Below, in pieces: positions 34,643-42,878 of a stretch of DNA of 45,134 nucleotides. The translations under genes and the position numbers were made by a program. How positions within the stretch are numbered: position 1 is the stretch's first letter; every line of letters starts with the position of its first letter. The notes under the pieces were generated by a model that was not told where the DNA came from, searched no databases, and worked only from the letters and a program-made list of their open reading frames with translations. Source of the stretch: Flavobacteriia bacterium. Lineage in GTDB: Bacteria; Bacteroidota; Bacteroidia; Flavobacteriales; Weeksellaceae. Location of the stretch: NCBI GenBank assembly GCA_019455045.1, contig JACFND010000002.1, positions 14,810-59,943 of the forward strand, in the 5' to 3' direction.

Positions 34643-35032
34643 ATGGAAGAAAATCGTACAAAGACAATCCACATTACAAAAGATGATTTTTTGACAAAGA
34701 TTATGGATTATGAAAAAAATCCTGAGGAATGGGTGTATTCCGGCGACAAACCCTGTATCATCGATTTTTATGCAAGCTGGTGCGGTCCCTGCGCCATGAT
34801 TGCACCGATTCTGGACGAACTCGCAGAAGAATATCACGAGAAAATCAATATTTACAAAGTGAATACAGAAGTGGAACGCGAACTGGCTGCAGTCTTTGGA
34901 ATCAGAAGCATTCCAACCCTGATTTTCTGTCCGATGAACGACAATCCGCATCAGTACAACGGTGCGCTACCAAAGGAGGAATTTGTAAGAATCATCAACG
35001 AAATTTTGCTGTCACCACAGCTTGCAGAATAA
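34643..35032 (+). CDS. Thioredoxin
   Basis: The 129-aa protein has no signal peptide and is a cytosolic dithiol-disulfide oxidoreductase. The active site is WCGPC with C47 and C50, preceded by CIIDFYAS. The cis-proline segment is RSIPTLIF. The N-terminal ~30 residues (TIHITKDDFLTKIMDYEKNPEEW) extend beyond classical TrxA (about 108 aa), a form common in Bacteroidota. It converges with the next gene with 13 bp between. Confidence 0.93.
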   Translation: MEENRTKTIHITKDDFLTKIMDYEKNPEEWVYSGDKPCIIDFYASWCGPCAMIAPILDELAEEYHEKINIYKVNTEVERELAAVFGIRSIPTLIFCPMNDNPHQYNGALPKEEFVRIINEILLSPQLAE

Positions 35033-35045
35033 TTTTCAGGTTTAA

Positions 35046-35591
35046 TTATTTGGTTTTTTCGAGCAGATAAACCTTTGCGCCTTTGAATGCATAAGCCGGC
35101 ATCAGATTTCCTTCGAGTATCAGATTGTTGCCGCTCACATTGATGATGCTGATATAATCACCGTTTGGCATTTTCAGATAATTCTCCTTTTCTTTGGTTT
35201 TCGGATTTTTGCCAAAATCAAATTTGTATTTTTTCCAGCTTTCCTTATCCGACGAACAGTGAACCTGTTGAAGTTTTGATTTTTTGGTTTTGAAACTCAG
35301 AATTTCCTGTGCATTTTCGCATTGGCTTGAAAACAGATTTTCGGGATCTTCTGTATTTTGAATTTCATCATAACTGTGGCTGTAAACACCGACAATCTTC
35401 CAATTGCCGTCCAAACGGTCTTCATCGATTTTCCCGTTTGCTTTTGAAACCGCCCAGCTCACGCCTTTGACGGTTCCTTTGACCACTCCCACTCCGGCCT
35501 TGACAGTTGTTTTTACAATTTTGCCGGCGGTCGAAACCACACATGAATTCAGCAGAAAACAGCCGAATATCAAAATCATCATCCTTTTCAT
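35046..35591 (-). CDS. Lipoprotein of unknown function (lipocalin-like features)
   Basis: The 181-aa protein has a lipobox LLNSC (C17). A Gly/Lys/Val-rich stretch follows (KIVKTTVKAGVGVVKGTVKG, residues 24-43), possibly an amphipathic membrane-contacting segment. The remaining ~125 residues read as small beta-barrel strands: LDGNWKIVGVYS, AQEILSFKTKKSKLQQVHC, DYISIINVSGNNLILEG. 'L.G.W.....' followed by such strands recalls Bacteroidota lipocalin-like domains, but I cannot confirm it. A -7 element lies 22 nt upstream. Confidence 0.7.
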   Translation of the reverse strand: MKRMMILIFGCFLLNSCVVSTAGKIVKTTVKAGVGVVKGTVKGVSWAVSKANGKIDEDRLDGNWKIVGVYSHSYDEIQNTEDPENLFSSQCENAQEILSFKTKKSKLQQVHCSSDKESWKKYKFDFGKNPKTKEKENYLKMPNGDYISIINVSGNNLILEGNLMPAYAFKGAKVYLLEKTK

Positions 35592-35613
35592 TTCAAAGCA
35601 GTTTAAATTTCTT

Positions 35614-35621
35614 CAAAAATA
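35614..35621 (-). promoter_or_regulatory. Predicted -7 promoter element of the 181-aa lipoprotein gene
   Basis: TATTTTTG on the reverse strand matches TAnnTTTG, 22 nt before the ATG at 35591. Confidence 0.5.
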
Positions 35622-35715
35622 AAGCATATTCTCAATTATTGGAAGAGTAAGCAAAAAATGATTTTCGGCAAATTTTATTTTGGGTTAACTTAGCAATCTT
35701 AAAAACAGACCCAAA

Positions 35716-38292
35716 TTGGCAAAAAAAGAAACACCCTTAATGACTCAATACAACAGTATCAAGGCAAAATATCCTGATGCCCTGCTGCTGTTTCGTGTGG
35801 GTGATTTCTATGAAACTTTTGGCGATGATGCGGTCAAATGTTCAAAAATTCTTGACATCGTTCTGACCAAAAGAGCAAATGGTGCGGCTTCACACATCGA
35901 ACTGGCCGGATTTCCGCATCATGCGTTGGATACCTATCTGCCAAAACTGGTCAGAGCCGGCTTGAGGGTTGCCATCTGCGATCAGTTGGAAGATCCGAAA
36001 ATGACAAAAACAATTGTCAAAAGAGGAGTGACCGAACTGGTGACACCCGGCGTTTCGCTCAATGATCAGGTTTTAAGCGCTAAAACCAATAATTTTCTGA
36101 TGTCTGTTCATCAGGAAGATGAAAGATACGGAATGGCACTGCTCGATATTTCGACCGGAGAATTTATGGTCGGCGAAGGCAACAAAGCTTATTTCCACAA
36201 ACTGATTCAGAGTTTCAGACCGAGCGAGCTGATTCATCAGAAAAGAAAAAAAATTGATCTGCCAGAACTGAAAAGCAGTTTTCAGATCGAAGACTGGGCT
36301 TTCCAATATGATTATGCAGTCGATAAACTCAGCCGTCATTTCAAGGTCAAATCGCTCAAAGGTTTTGGAATTGAAAATCTGAAACTGGCAACGATTGCTG
36401 CCGGTGCAATTTTCTCATATCTCGATGAAACCCATCATTTTGAAATTGATCATATCACACGAATTCAGCGTTTGGATGAAAACAGTTTTGTGTGGATGGA
36501 TCCGTTTACAATCAGAAATCTCGAACTGATTTATTCGCCACATCCAGATGCGGTTACGCTGATCGACATAATGGATTCAACCCGTTCTGCAATGGGCGGC
36601 CGGCTGCTGAAAAGATGGATGGTGATGATCCCAAAAAATAAGGATGAAATCAATTCAAGACATGATGCAGTCGAATATTTTTTGAAAAATGACGAACATC
36701 GGATTTATGTCAGAGAACAGATTTCAGATTTGAGCGATCTCGAAAGAATGGCCGCAAAGATTTCAACCGGCAAAATTACACCGAGACAATTACTTTCACT
36801 GGCACAGGGGCTTGAATCAGTCAGCCGGATCAGACAAAAACTGGAAAATTCAGAACAAATTAAAAATCTGACAAAAAATCTGAAAGACTGGACAGAGGTT
36901 TCAGACCATTTGTCTAAAACGCTTTCTGAAGATCCGCCGCATCAGATTCAGAAAGGAAATGTGATTGCAGAAGGCGTGTCCGAAGAACTCGACCGGCTGA
37001 GAAATCTGCAGACAAAAGGAAAAGATTTTCTTGAGGATTTGAGAATCAGAGAAAGCGAAAGAACCGGAATTTCAAATCTGAAGGTTTCGTTCAACAATGT
37101 TTTTGGTTATTATATAGAGGTAAGAAATACGCACAAAGACAAGGTGCCCGAAGACTGGATCAGAAAACAGACACTGGTCAGCGCAGAGAGATATATCACC
37201 GAGGAACTCAAAGAATATGAAAATCAGATTTTGGGCGCAGAAGAGAAAATACTGTCGCTTGAAACCGAACTTTTTAACCGGATTTTGGAATATCTGTCGG
37301 GTCATTTGGATGAAATTCAGAAATCAGCTGCTGCAATTGCGCATATCGATCTGCTTTCATCCTTTGCTGAAACTGCTATCAGCAACAGTTATGTCAGACC
37401 AAATATTACAGACGGAATCGATCTGCTGATTGAAGACGGCAGACATCCGGTGATTGAGAAACAGCTGCCGCCCGGCGAAAATTATATTGCAAACAGTGTC
37501 TCGCTGTTGCCCGGCGAACAGCAGATCATCATGATTACCGGTCCGAATATGTCAGGTAAATCGGCATTGCTCAGACAAACTGCATTGATCGTGCTGATGG
37601 CTCAGATGGGCAGTTTCGTTCCGGCAAAAAATGCAGAAATCGGGATTGTGGACAAGATTTTTACACGTGTGGGCGCATCCGACAATATTTCATCAGGGGA
37701 ATCCACCTTTATGGTCGAAATGAATGAAACCGCCAGCATACTGAACAATCTGTCAGAGAGAAGTCTGATTCTGCTTGACGAAATCGGAAGAGGAACAAGC
37801 ACTTATGACGGAATCTCGATTGCATGGGCGATCTCGGAATTTCTCCATGAACACAAATACCGGCCAAAGACGCTTTTTGCCACCCATTACCACGAGCTCA
37901 ACGAGATGGCAAAGACATTCAGCCGGATCAAAAATTTCAATGTCAGCGTCAAAGAGGCAAACAACACGATTTTATTTTTGAGAAAACTGGTTCAGGGCGG
38001 CAGCGAACACAGCTTTGGAATTCATGTGGCAAAGATGGCGGGAATGCCGCAGTGGGTTTTGAAAAGAGCAAATGAAGTTTTGAAAACACTTGAAAGTTCG
38101 CATGTCAATGAGAAGATTGCAGATAAGACAAAAAAAATTACACAGGAAAATATGCAACTGAGTTTCTTTCAGTTAGACGATCCGATCCTCGAAGCCATAC
38201 GTGAAGAATTGCTCGGAATTGACATAAATACCTTAACGCCTGTGGAGGCTTTGATGAAATTAAACGAAATAAAACGTAAATTGGGAAAATGA
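35716..38292 (+). CDS. mutS: DNA mismatch repair protein MutS
   Basis: The 858-aa protein recognises mismatches and starts repair with MutL. The mismatch-binding motif GDFYETFGDDAV is at about residues 28-39 (Phe-x-Glu as F-Y-E). The ATPase domain has Walker A GPNMSGKS (609-616), STFMVEMNETASIL, Walker B LILLDEIGRGTSTYDG and the ATHYHEL segment. It ends with the usual C-terminal LNEIKRKLGK. The start is TTG at 35716: MAKKETPLMTQYNSIKAKYP matches the family better than the internal ATG at residue 9. The TGA stop directly abuts the stop of the convergent lipoprotein gene. Confidence 0.96.
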   Translation: MAKKETPLMTQYNSIKAKYPDALLLFRVGDFYETFGDDAVKCSKILDIVLTKRANGAASHIELAGFPHHALDTYLPKLVRAGLRVAICDQLEDPKMTKTIVKRGVTELVTPGVSLNDQVLSAKTNNFLMSVHQEDERYGMALLDISTGEFMVGEGNKAYFHKLIQSFRPSELIHQKRKKIDLPELKSSFQIEDWAFQYDYAVDKLSRHFKVKSLKGFGIENLKLATIAAGAIFSYLDETHHFEIDHITRIQRLDENSFVWMDPFTIRNLELIYSPHPDAVTLIDIMDSTRSAMGGRLLKRWMVMIPKNKDEINSRHDAVEYFLKNDEHRIYVREQISDLSDLERMAAKISTGKITPRQLLSLAQGLESVSRIRQKLENSEQIKNLTKNLKDWTEVSDHLSKTLSEDPPHQIQKGNVIAEGVSEELDRLRNLQTKGKDFLEDLRIRESERTGISNLKVSFNNVFGYYIEVRNTHKDKVPEDWIRKQTLVSAERYITEELKEYENQILGAEEKILSLETELFNRILEYLSGHLDEIQKSAAAIAHIDLLSSFAETAISNSYVRPNITDGIDLLIEDGRHPVIEKQLPPGENYIANSVSLLPGEQQIIMITGPNMSGKSALLRQTALIVLMAQMGSFVPAKNAEIGIVDKIFTRVGASDNISSGESTFMVEMNETASILNNLSERSLILLDEIGRGTSTYDGISIAWAISEFLHEHKYRPKTLFATHYHELNEMAKTFSRIKNFNVSVKEANNTILFLRKLVQGGSEHSFGIHVAKMAGMPQWVLKRANEVLKTLESSHVNEKIADKTKKITQENMQLSFFQLDDPILEAIREELLGIDINTLTPVEALMKLNEIKRKLGK

Positions 38293-39000
38293 CTAATTAT
38301 TCCATGGAATATTACCAAATTCTAATTCATACTGTCTTTTATCAGATTTATTGAAGTAAATCTTTAAATTTCCTCCTTTTTTTAAGTTCCAATCATCCCT
38401 TAAATCACAATTAATTCGTAAAATTTTATATTGCAGCTTGGATGAATCCAAAGAGTTTTTCATTATATCAAATTCTTCATTCATTCTTTTCTTTGATGAT
38501 ATAAAACTACTCCAGTAATAAATAAAAATATACTCAACATCATCAAATTCTGAAAGAACTATCACTTTATCATGTTTATCATAATAGGTTAATTTGCTTA
38601 AAATCAAAGATAGATTTTGAGAATCTTCATCTTCACATTCTTTAATTAAATTGTCTCCGGATTGATTTAATTGGTTCAATTGATATCCACTACATGAAGT
38701 TTTTCCATTAAAACACAATCTCTTTCCATTTTTATTAAAAATATTTATTTGTCCATTAAAACTTTCAGAAACAATTTGGATAATTTCTGTGGAATCAATC
38801 GCTTTATTGTAAATTAAGTCAATTGTTTCATCCGAAGCAAACGTTAAGTTTTTTATTTTCTCAATTTCCGTGATGTCTAACACCTTCGGGTTTTTAAATC
38901 CAACGACAACTTTTGCCACTGATAAACAACCACAAACAAATAAAACAATAATTAAAAGTACCGGAAATAGCCGGTACTTATTTATAATATTTTTTATCAT
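38293..39000 (-). CDS. Lipoprotein of unknown function in an AT-rich insert
   Basis: I do not recognise this 235-aa protein. It has a signal sequence with a double lipobox candidate (FVCGC, C23 or C25). The mature part is hydrophilic, rich in Asn, Lys, Ile and Asp, with a central CFNGKTSCSGYQLNQLNQSG pair of cysteines and a C-terminal KRQYELEFGNIPWNN. Base composition and codon choice are clearly more AT-rich than mutS next to it. It lies 19 nt downstream of the Cys-rich lipoprotein gene and is probably co-transcribed. Its stop codon abuts that of mutS. Confidence 0.65.
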   Translation of the reverse strand: MIKNIINKYRLFPVLLIIVLFVCGCLSVAKVVVGFKNPKVLDITEIEKIKNLTFASDETIDLIYNKAIDSTEIIQIVSESFNGQINIFNKNGKRLCFNGKTSCSGYQLNQLNQSGDNLIKECEDEDSQNLSLILSKLTYYDKHDKVIVLSEFDDVEYIFIYYWSSFISSKKRMNEEFDIMKNSLDSSKLQYKILRINCDLRDDWNLKKGGNLKIYFNKSDKRQYELEFGNIPWNN

Positions 39001-39019
39001 TTTGTAATACTTCGATTTA

Positions 39020-39574
39020 CTATTGTTTTAAATATTGCCAATCAACATTTGGATTGAATTGAAACACAATCTCCTGATTTACATTATCAAAAGTAACCTC
39101 TGCAGATTGAGATCTTGATTGTGGTTCGAAGGGAGGAATTCCCCCATCACAACATCCACTACATCTAAACCCTAAACAATTAACACAATAGTAACAACCT
39201 TGGGATTCTTTCATCTTTGCAATACATATGCAAATTCTTGCATTAGTACCTCCATTGCTTGCAACATTTGTTAAGTTAGATAAATTACTTTGAATAGAAG
39301 CTTGAGAAACGGGTATTCTTAATTGGCTTGAAGATTCATTAAACATTGATTGTCTTGAATTATCATATTGAAAACTAAAGTTAGAAGACCCTTTTGAATA
39401 ATAAAAGTTGCTTAAATCTGGGGTTTCATCTTTGTCGATTTGTGATAATGATTTATTATATAAATGAGCATCATCTTGGGTTGTAACTTTCTCATCCAAT
39501 TTGACAATGGTGTCGTCTTGATTACAAGAAAAAAACAATCCTATTAATATAGTACACAAAAATAAATTTTTCAT
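39020..39574 (-). CDS. Cysteine-rich lipoprotein of unknown function
   Basis: The 184-aa protein has a lipobox LFFSC (C17). The mature N-terminus CNQDD resembles the acidic lipoprotein export signal of Flavobacteriia, so it is probably on the cell surface. Residues 115-142 hold eight cysteines with the spacing CxC-x9-CxxCxxC-x4-CxxCC, followed by DGGIPPFEPQ. The flanks are Ser/Asn/Gln-rich and low in cysteine. Such a compact cluster could bind metal or form a disulfide-linked knot; I know of no family with it. The gene is AT-rich and divergent from an XRE-type regulator, with -7 elements for both in the gap. Confidence 0.68.
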   Translation of the reverse strand: MKNLFLCTILIGLFFSCNQDDTIVKLDEKVTTQDDAHLYNKSLSQIDKDETPDLSNFYYSKGSSNFSFQYDNSRQSMFNESSSQLRIPVSQASIQSNLSNLTNVASNGGTNARICICIAKMKESQGCYYCVNCLGFRCSGCCDGGIPPFEPQSRSQSAEVTFDNVNQEIVFQFNPNVDWQYLKQ

Positions 39575-39607
39575 TTATTGAAATTTAAGGATTAATAAAC
39601 ATTTAAT

Positions 39608-39615
39608 CAAATATA
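39608..39615 (-). promoter_or_regulatory. Predicted -7 promoter element of the two-lipoprotein operon
   Basis: TATATTTG on the reverse strand matches TAnnTTTG, 33 nt before the ATG at 39574. It lies about 80 nt from the regulator's own -7 element. Confidence 0.55.
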
Positions 39616-39694
39616 CTCTTATATTTTTTAGAACATTTTATATTAATCTCGCATTTTATGCAGAATTACTTATGCATTTTGCTATAGTTTTTTT

Positions 39695-39702
39695 TATATT
39701 TG
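39695..39702 (+). promoter_or_regulatory. Predicted -7 promoter element that decides the start of the XRE regulator
   Basis: TATATTTG matches TAnnTTTG and ends 9 nt before the ATG at 39712. It covers the upstream in-frame TTG at 39700, so that codon is not a likely start. Confidence 0.6.
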
Positions 39703-39711
39703 ACAAAAAAA

Positions 39712-40035
39712 ATGAGCATTGGTGAAAATATTAAGAAATATAGGTTGATGGCAAAAAAATCCCAGCAAGATTTAGCTGACCATCTATATATTGATAGAAA
39801 CACCTTGGCTAGTTGGGAAAGTGAAACAACTGATATCAAAAGTTCTTACTTACCGAAAATTGCTAAATTTCTTGATGTTTCAATATCAAAACTTTTTGAT
39901 TTACCTGATCAGGAAATCAACATGGGGCAACAAAACAAAAACAGGCATATTTCTTTAAATGCGACTATACTAATTCTTATTGATGAAAACTCTTTAAAAG
40001 AAATTATTGATTCAGTTAATGCTAAATTGAAATAA
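39712..40035 (+). CDS. XRE-family helix-turn-helix regulator
   Basis: The 107-aa protein has a Cro/CI-type DNA-binding domain at about residues 2-62: IGENIKKYRLMAKKSQQDLA, then DRNTLASWESETTDIKSSYL and KIAKFLDVSISKLF. A ~40-residue tail (RHISLNATILILIDENSLKE) may dimerise. No catalytic domain is fused. It diverges from the two AT-rich lipoprotein genes and shares their base composition, so it may control them and itself through the 137-bp gap. Start chosen at ATG 39712. Confidence 0.88.
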   Translation: MSIGENIKKYRLMAKKSQQDLADHLYIDRNTLASWESETTDIKSSYLPKIAKFLDVSISKLFDLPDQEINMGQQNKNRHISLNATILILIDENSLKEIIDSVNAKLK

Positions 40036-40075
40036 GCCTCTTTTCTATATGAAAGAAATTTTGGAATAAAATTTG

Positions 40076-40083
40076 TAAATTTG
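40076..40083 (+). promoter_or_regulatory. Predicted -7 promoter element of the M48 peptidase gene
   Basis: TAAATTTG matches TAnnTTTG, 17 nt before the ATG at 40101. Confidence 0.55.
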
Positions 40084-40100
40084 AAATTAAATCTAACCAG

Positions 40101-40916
40101 ATGAAAAAATCATACTTAATAATCTTAACAGCAATCGCCTTTTTTACAATTTGGGCGTGTTCAACCAATCCGTTAACCGGACGACAATCCTTGTCACTGG
40201 TTTCAAACGCGCAATTGTTTCCGCAGTCATTTGCACAATACAATCAGGTATTGAAAGACAACAAAGTCGACAAAACTTCTGCAAATGCGCAGATGATCGA
40301 CAGGGTTGGTCAGAGAATCAAGTATGCAGCAGAAAAATATTATTCACAAATCGGGAGAGGAAGCGATCTGAAGGATTATCAGTGGGAGTTTTCACTGATT
40401 CAGAGCGATCAGCTGAATGCCTGGTGTATGCCCGGCGGAAAGGTTGCATTTTATACCGGTATACTTCCGGTCTGCAAAGATGACGGCGGTGTTGCTGTAG
40501 TGATGGGACACGAAGTTGCGCATGCGCTCGCGGGTCACAGTGCAGAGCAGGTCAGCAATGCAATGGTCGCACAGGGTCTGATGGTTGGCGGTAATGTTGC
40601 AATTTCAAATGCGCAGTGGAGAGATACTTTTAATCAGTTGTACCCCGTCGGTGCAGGTCTGACCATGCTGAAATACGGCAGGGGAATGGAGTTGGATGCT
40701 GACGAGGCCGGTCTTTATCTGATGGCAATGGCAGGTTACAATCCGATGGAAGCGATCAGTTTTTGGGAAAGAATGAACAATGCGACTTCAGGCCAGCAGA
40801 CACCGCCCGAGTTTCTGAGCACTCACCCCAATCCGGGCAACAGGATTGCCCAGCTCAAATCGATTATGCCAAAAGCAATGGAATATTACAACCAGAGCCC
40901 GTACAAAGGAAAATAA
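40101..40916 (+). CDS. M48-family zinc metallopeptidase lipoprotein
   Basis: The 271-aa protein has a lipobox (TIWAC, C20) followed by STNPLTGRQSLSLVS, typical of LoiP/YcaL-type peptidases. The zinc site is HEVAH (137-141), with the third ligand in the GMELDADEAGLYLMAMAGYN segment. WCMPGGKVAFYTGILPV is the conserved strand before the active site, and LSTHPNPGNRIAQL ends the domain. It would degrade misfolded outer-membrane or periplasmic proteins. It has its own promoter and a terminator. Confidence 0.93.
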   Translation: MKKSYLIILTAIAFFTIWACSTNPLTGRQSLSLVSNAQLFPQSFAQYNQVLKDNKVDKTSANAQMIDRVGQRIKYAAEKYYSQIGRGSDLKDYQWEFSLIQSDQLNAWCMPGGKVAFYTGILPVCKDDGGVAVVMGHEVAHALAGHSAEQVSNAMVAQGLMVGGNVAISNAQWRDTFNQLYPVGAGLTMLKYGRGMELDADEAGLYLMAMAGYNPMEAISFWERMNNATSGQQTPPEFLSTHPNPGNRIAQLKSIMPKAMEYYNQSPYKGK

Positions 40917-40936
40917 AATTTTGAAAATAAAATAGG

Positions 40937-40960
40937 AAAGGCTGCACAGTGCAGCCCTTT
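40937..40960. terminator. Terminator between the M48 gene and the 107-aa gene
   Basis: GGCTGC pairs with GCAGCC around ACAGT with flanking AAA/TTT pairs. The T tract on the + strand is short. Confidence 0.65.
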
Positions 40961-40961
40961 G

Positions 40962-41285
40962 TTATCGGTCTTCCTTAAATTTATTCACCACATAGGTGAT
41001 GGTTCTGGCGACACAATCCGAATCACATTGCTGAGCGAGAAAGCCGGACCCGCAGCCCAGAATTTCCTGAAGCACACCGATCAGTTCCTGTGCTTCTTCG
41101 TTCTCTGCACGAATTCCGCCTTCTTTTTGCTCTTCTTTTGCAAAATCCTGTACTGCATTTACCATGGAATGCGCCATTTCGTCTGCAGTGATTTTATTGT
41201 CCAGAAAATCGGGGCCTTTCGCAACCACTTTATTGATCACTTTTTTGATTTGAGACAACTGAGTGTCTTTTACTTTTGATGACAT
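40962..41285 (-). CDS. Protein of unknown function, 107 aa
   Basis: I do not recognise a family. The protein has no signal peptide and is largely helical and charged. The C-terminal third carries three or four cysteines (EILGCGSGFLAQQCDSDCVA), which might bind metal. Coding potential is supported by codon choice like that of its neighbours, by a terminator directly after it and by a -7 element 90 nt upstream (41375). Confidence 0.65.
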   Translation of the reverse strand: MSSKVKDTQLSQIKKVINKVVAKGPDFLDNKITADEMAHSMVNAVQDFAKEEQKEGGIRAENEEAQELIGVLQEILGCGSGFLAQQCDSDCVARTITYVVNKFKEDR

Positions 41286-41374
41286 GATGATAAATTTAAT
41301 CTTGATTTTTAACGGCTGACAACCGATTCAAATCCAAGACATTACTTTATAAATTAAAATGAATTTCGGCAACT

Positions 41375-41382
41375 CAAAGTTA
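41375..41382 (-). promoter_or_regulatory. Predicted -7 promoter element for the 107-aa gene
   Basis: TAACTTTG on the reverse strand matches TAnnTTTG. The resulting leader would be about 85 nt. Confidence 0.4.
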
Positions 41383-41534
41383 CGAAATATATCGTCCGGG
41401 CGGTTTCGGAATTGTAGGTTTTATTGTTTGAAAGAGAAATTAAATTACCGATTCTCCAATGCTTTGCTGAGTGAACTTGACTAGAACCGTGTCCTCCGCA
41501 GCGGAAATGTGCAATGACGAACCATCTGAATAAA

Positions 41535-41562
41535 AAAAGAGAATCAAATTACTGATTCTCTT
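41535..41562 (-). terminator. Terminator of tRNA-fMet
   Basis: AGAGAATCA pairs with TGATTCTCT around a 6-nt loop and is followed on the - strand by seven T. Confidence 0.85.
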
Positions 41563-41570
41563 TAACTCTG

Positions 41571-41643
<73 letters not shown>

Positions 41644-41653
41644 ATTTGGACTG

Positions 41654-41685
41654 CAAATATACGAACTATTTATACATTCACAAAA
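41654..41685 (-). promoter_or_regulatory. Promoter of tRNA-fMet
   Basis: TATATTTG (41654-41661, reverse strand) matches the -7 element, and TTTTG (41681-41685) lies 19 nt upstream as the -33 element. This is the most complete promoter in the window. Confidence 0.75.
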
Positions 41686-41687
41686 TT

Positions 41688-42836
41688 TCAGGCTTTTATC
41701 GGTGGATTATTTTCTATGAAGTTGACAGCCAGATCAGGATCGTCGGTCAGATACAGCAATTCCTTGTATTTTTTGCCGACAGAAAGCTGATGCAATACCG
41801 AATAAAGCGCAGTATCCTCGGTATATCTCTTTTTTCCGAGAAAGACCATCGGACTGTAAAAACCCGAAGTTCCGTAATGGTTTTGTGCAGCCTCCTGAAA
41901 GATTTCCTGAGTCGTGCCCGCACTGCCCGGTGCATAAATGATTCCGTAAAGACAGATGGTAAGCAAAGTATCTTCGCGTATGCTGTTTGAAAAATATTTT
42001 GCAATATGACAGGCAAAAGGATTGGACGGTTCATGTCCGTAAAACCAGGTCGGAATGGCCAGACTTTCGTTTCCGTCCGGATATTTTTTGAGCACAGACC
42101 TTGCCCGGTCAAAATAATTCGGACAGAGATAATCGAGCTGTCCCTCCTCATCATAACAGAGATCTGACAATTCGGTAATCGCATCAATCAGATCTTCCTC
42201 GCTGTATTTTCCGAAATAAGCACCCAGATTTGCAGCTTCCATAATGCCGGGTCCGCCGCCGGTCGCTACAAAATAACCAAGCTCTGAAAACTGTCTGGCT
42301 GCAATTGCAACCTTTGTATAAAATTCTGAACCTCTTCGTGCTGAATGTCCGCCCATAAAACCGACAATCTTTTTTTGGGTCATCCCCGATTCGTCATATT
42401 CGATAATGTTTCTGAGCGCCACATCGATCGAATAATCATGAATCCGCTGTGCCATCGCCTCATCCATCGGCGGATTGTTTTTGGTCTGCAAAAAATGATT
42501 GTAAATTTTCAGATCGACCGTATTTCTCGAATCTTCAGAAACCGGTTCAAGCAGTTCCTGCCAGGAATAAAGATCCGACCGATGCGGTTTGTACGGCAGT
42601 TTTGAAAATCTTGGATAAACCACTGCTCCGCTGCTGATCAGATGGATCGCATCTTCCTTTTTTAATTTACAGCCCAAAAAGGTTGCTCCCTTTACATTTA
42701 TTTTTGACCAGTCAATGTCATCATGTTTGAAATCAAGCCCCTGAATGACTTTTCCTTTCAGATTGCCGGTTTCAAAAATAACATTGTTCCACTGGGTCTT
42801 TGACAGAATCAGGTTTGTAATTTTTTTTAATGACAT
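41688..42836 (-). CDS. LOG-family (Rossmann-fold nucleotide-binding) protein
   Basis: The 382-aa protein carries a LOG domain at about 155-370: VGFMGGHSARRGSEFY, FVATGGGPGIMEAANLGAY, then YAPGSAGTTQEIFQEAAQNH. LOG proteins bind and often hydrolyse nucleoside monophosphates at the base-ribose bond (PpnN, cytokinin-activating enzymes). Here the catalytic PGGxGTxxE reads PGSAGTTQE, with Ser for the second Gly but Glu retained. The N-terminal ~130 residues are an extra domain, starting with a pentapeptide-like piece (GATFLGCKL). Old 'lysine decarboxylase' labels for this family are wrong. It is 42 nt after corA and may be co-transcribed. Confidence 0.82.
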   Translation of the reverse strand: MSLKKITNLILSKTQWNNVIFETGNLKGKVIQGLDFKHDDIDWSKINVKGATFLGCKLKKEDAIHLISSGAVVYPRFSKLPYKPHRSDLYSWQELLEPVSEDSRNTVDLKIYNHFLQTKNNPPMDEAMAQRIHDYSIDVALRNIIEYDESGMTQKKIVGFMGGHSARRGSEFYTKVAIAARQFSELGYFVATGGGPGIMEAANLGAYFGKYSEEDLIDAITELSDLCYDEEGQLDYLCPNYFDRARSVLKKYPDGNESLAIPTWFYGHEPSNPFACHIAKYFSNSIREDTLLTICLYGIIYAPGSAGTTQEIFQEAAQNHYGTSGFYSPMVFLGKKRYTEDTALYSVLHQLSVGKKYKELLYLTDDPDLAVNFIENNPPIKA

Positions 42837-42878
42837 GGATTAATTCATTTAACTAAATTGGAATTGAAAAATATCGGC

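Larger units (their letters stand above)
41286..41570. other. 285-bp gap between the 107-aa gene and tRNA-fMet
   Basis: No ORF is convincing. The gap holds a -7 match (41375), the tRNA terminator (41536) and, at 41429-41456, a degenerate copy of that terminator. The sequence at 41457-41535 is unexplained. Confidence 0.4.

Noticed and set aside
39700..39711. TTG start for the XRE regulator
   Set aside because: The TTG is the last three bases of the predicted -7 element, so it is unlikely to be in the mRNA.
38293..40035. Toxin-antitoxin pair
   Set aside because: The regulator lacks a fused or adjacent small toxin-like gene; its neighbours are lipoproteins with signal peptides.
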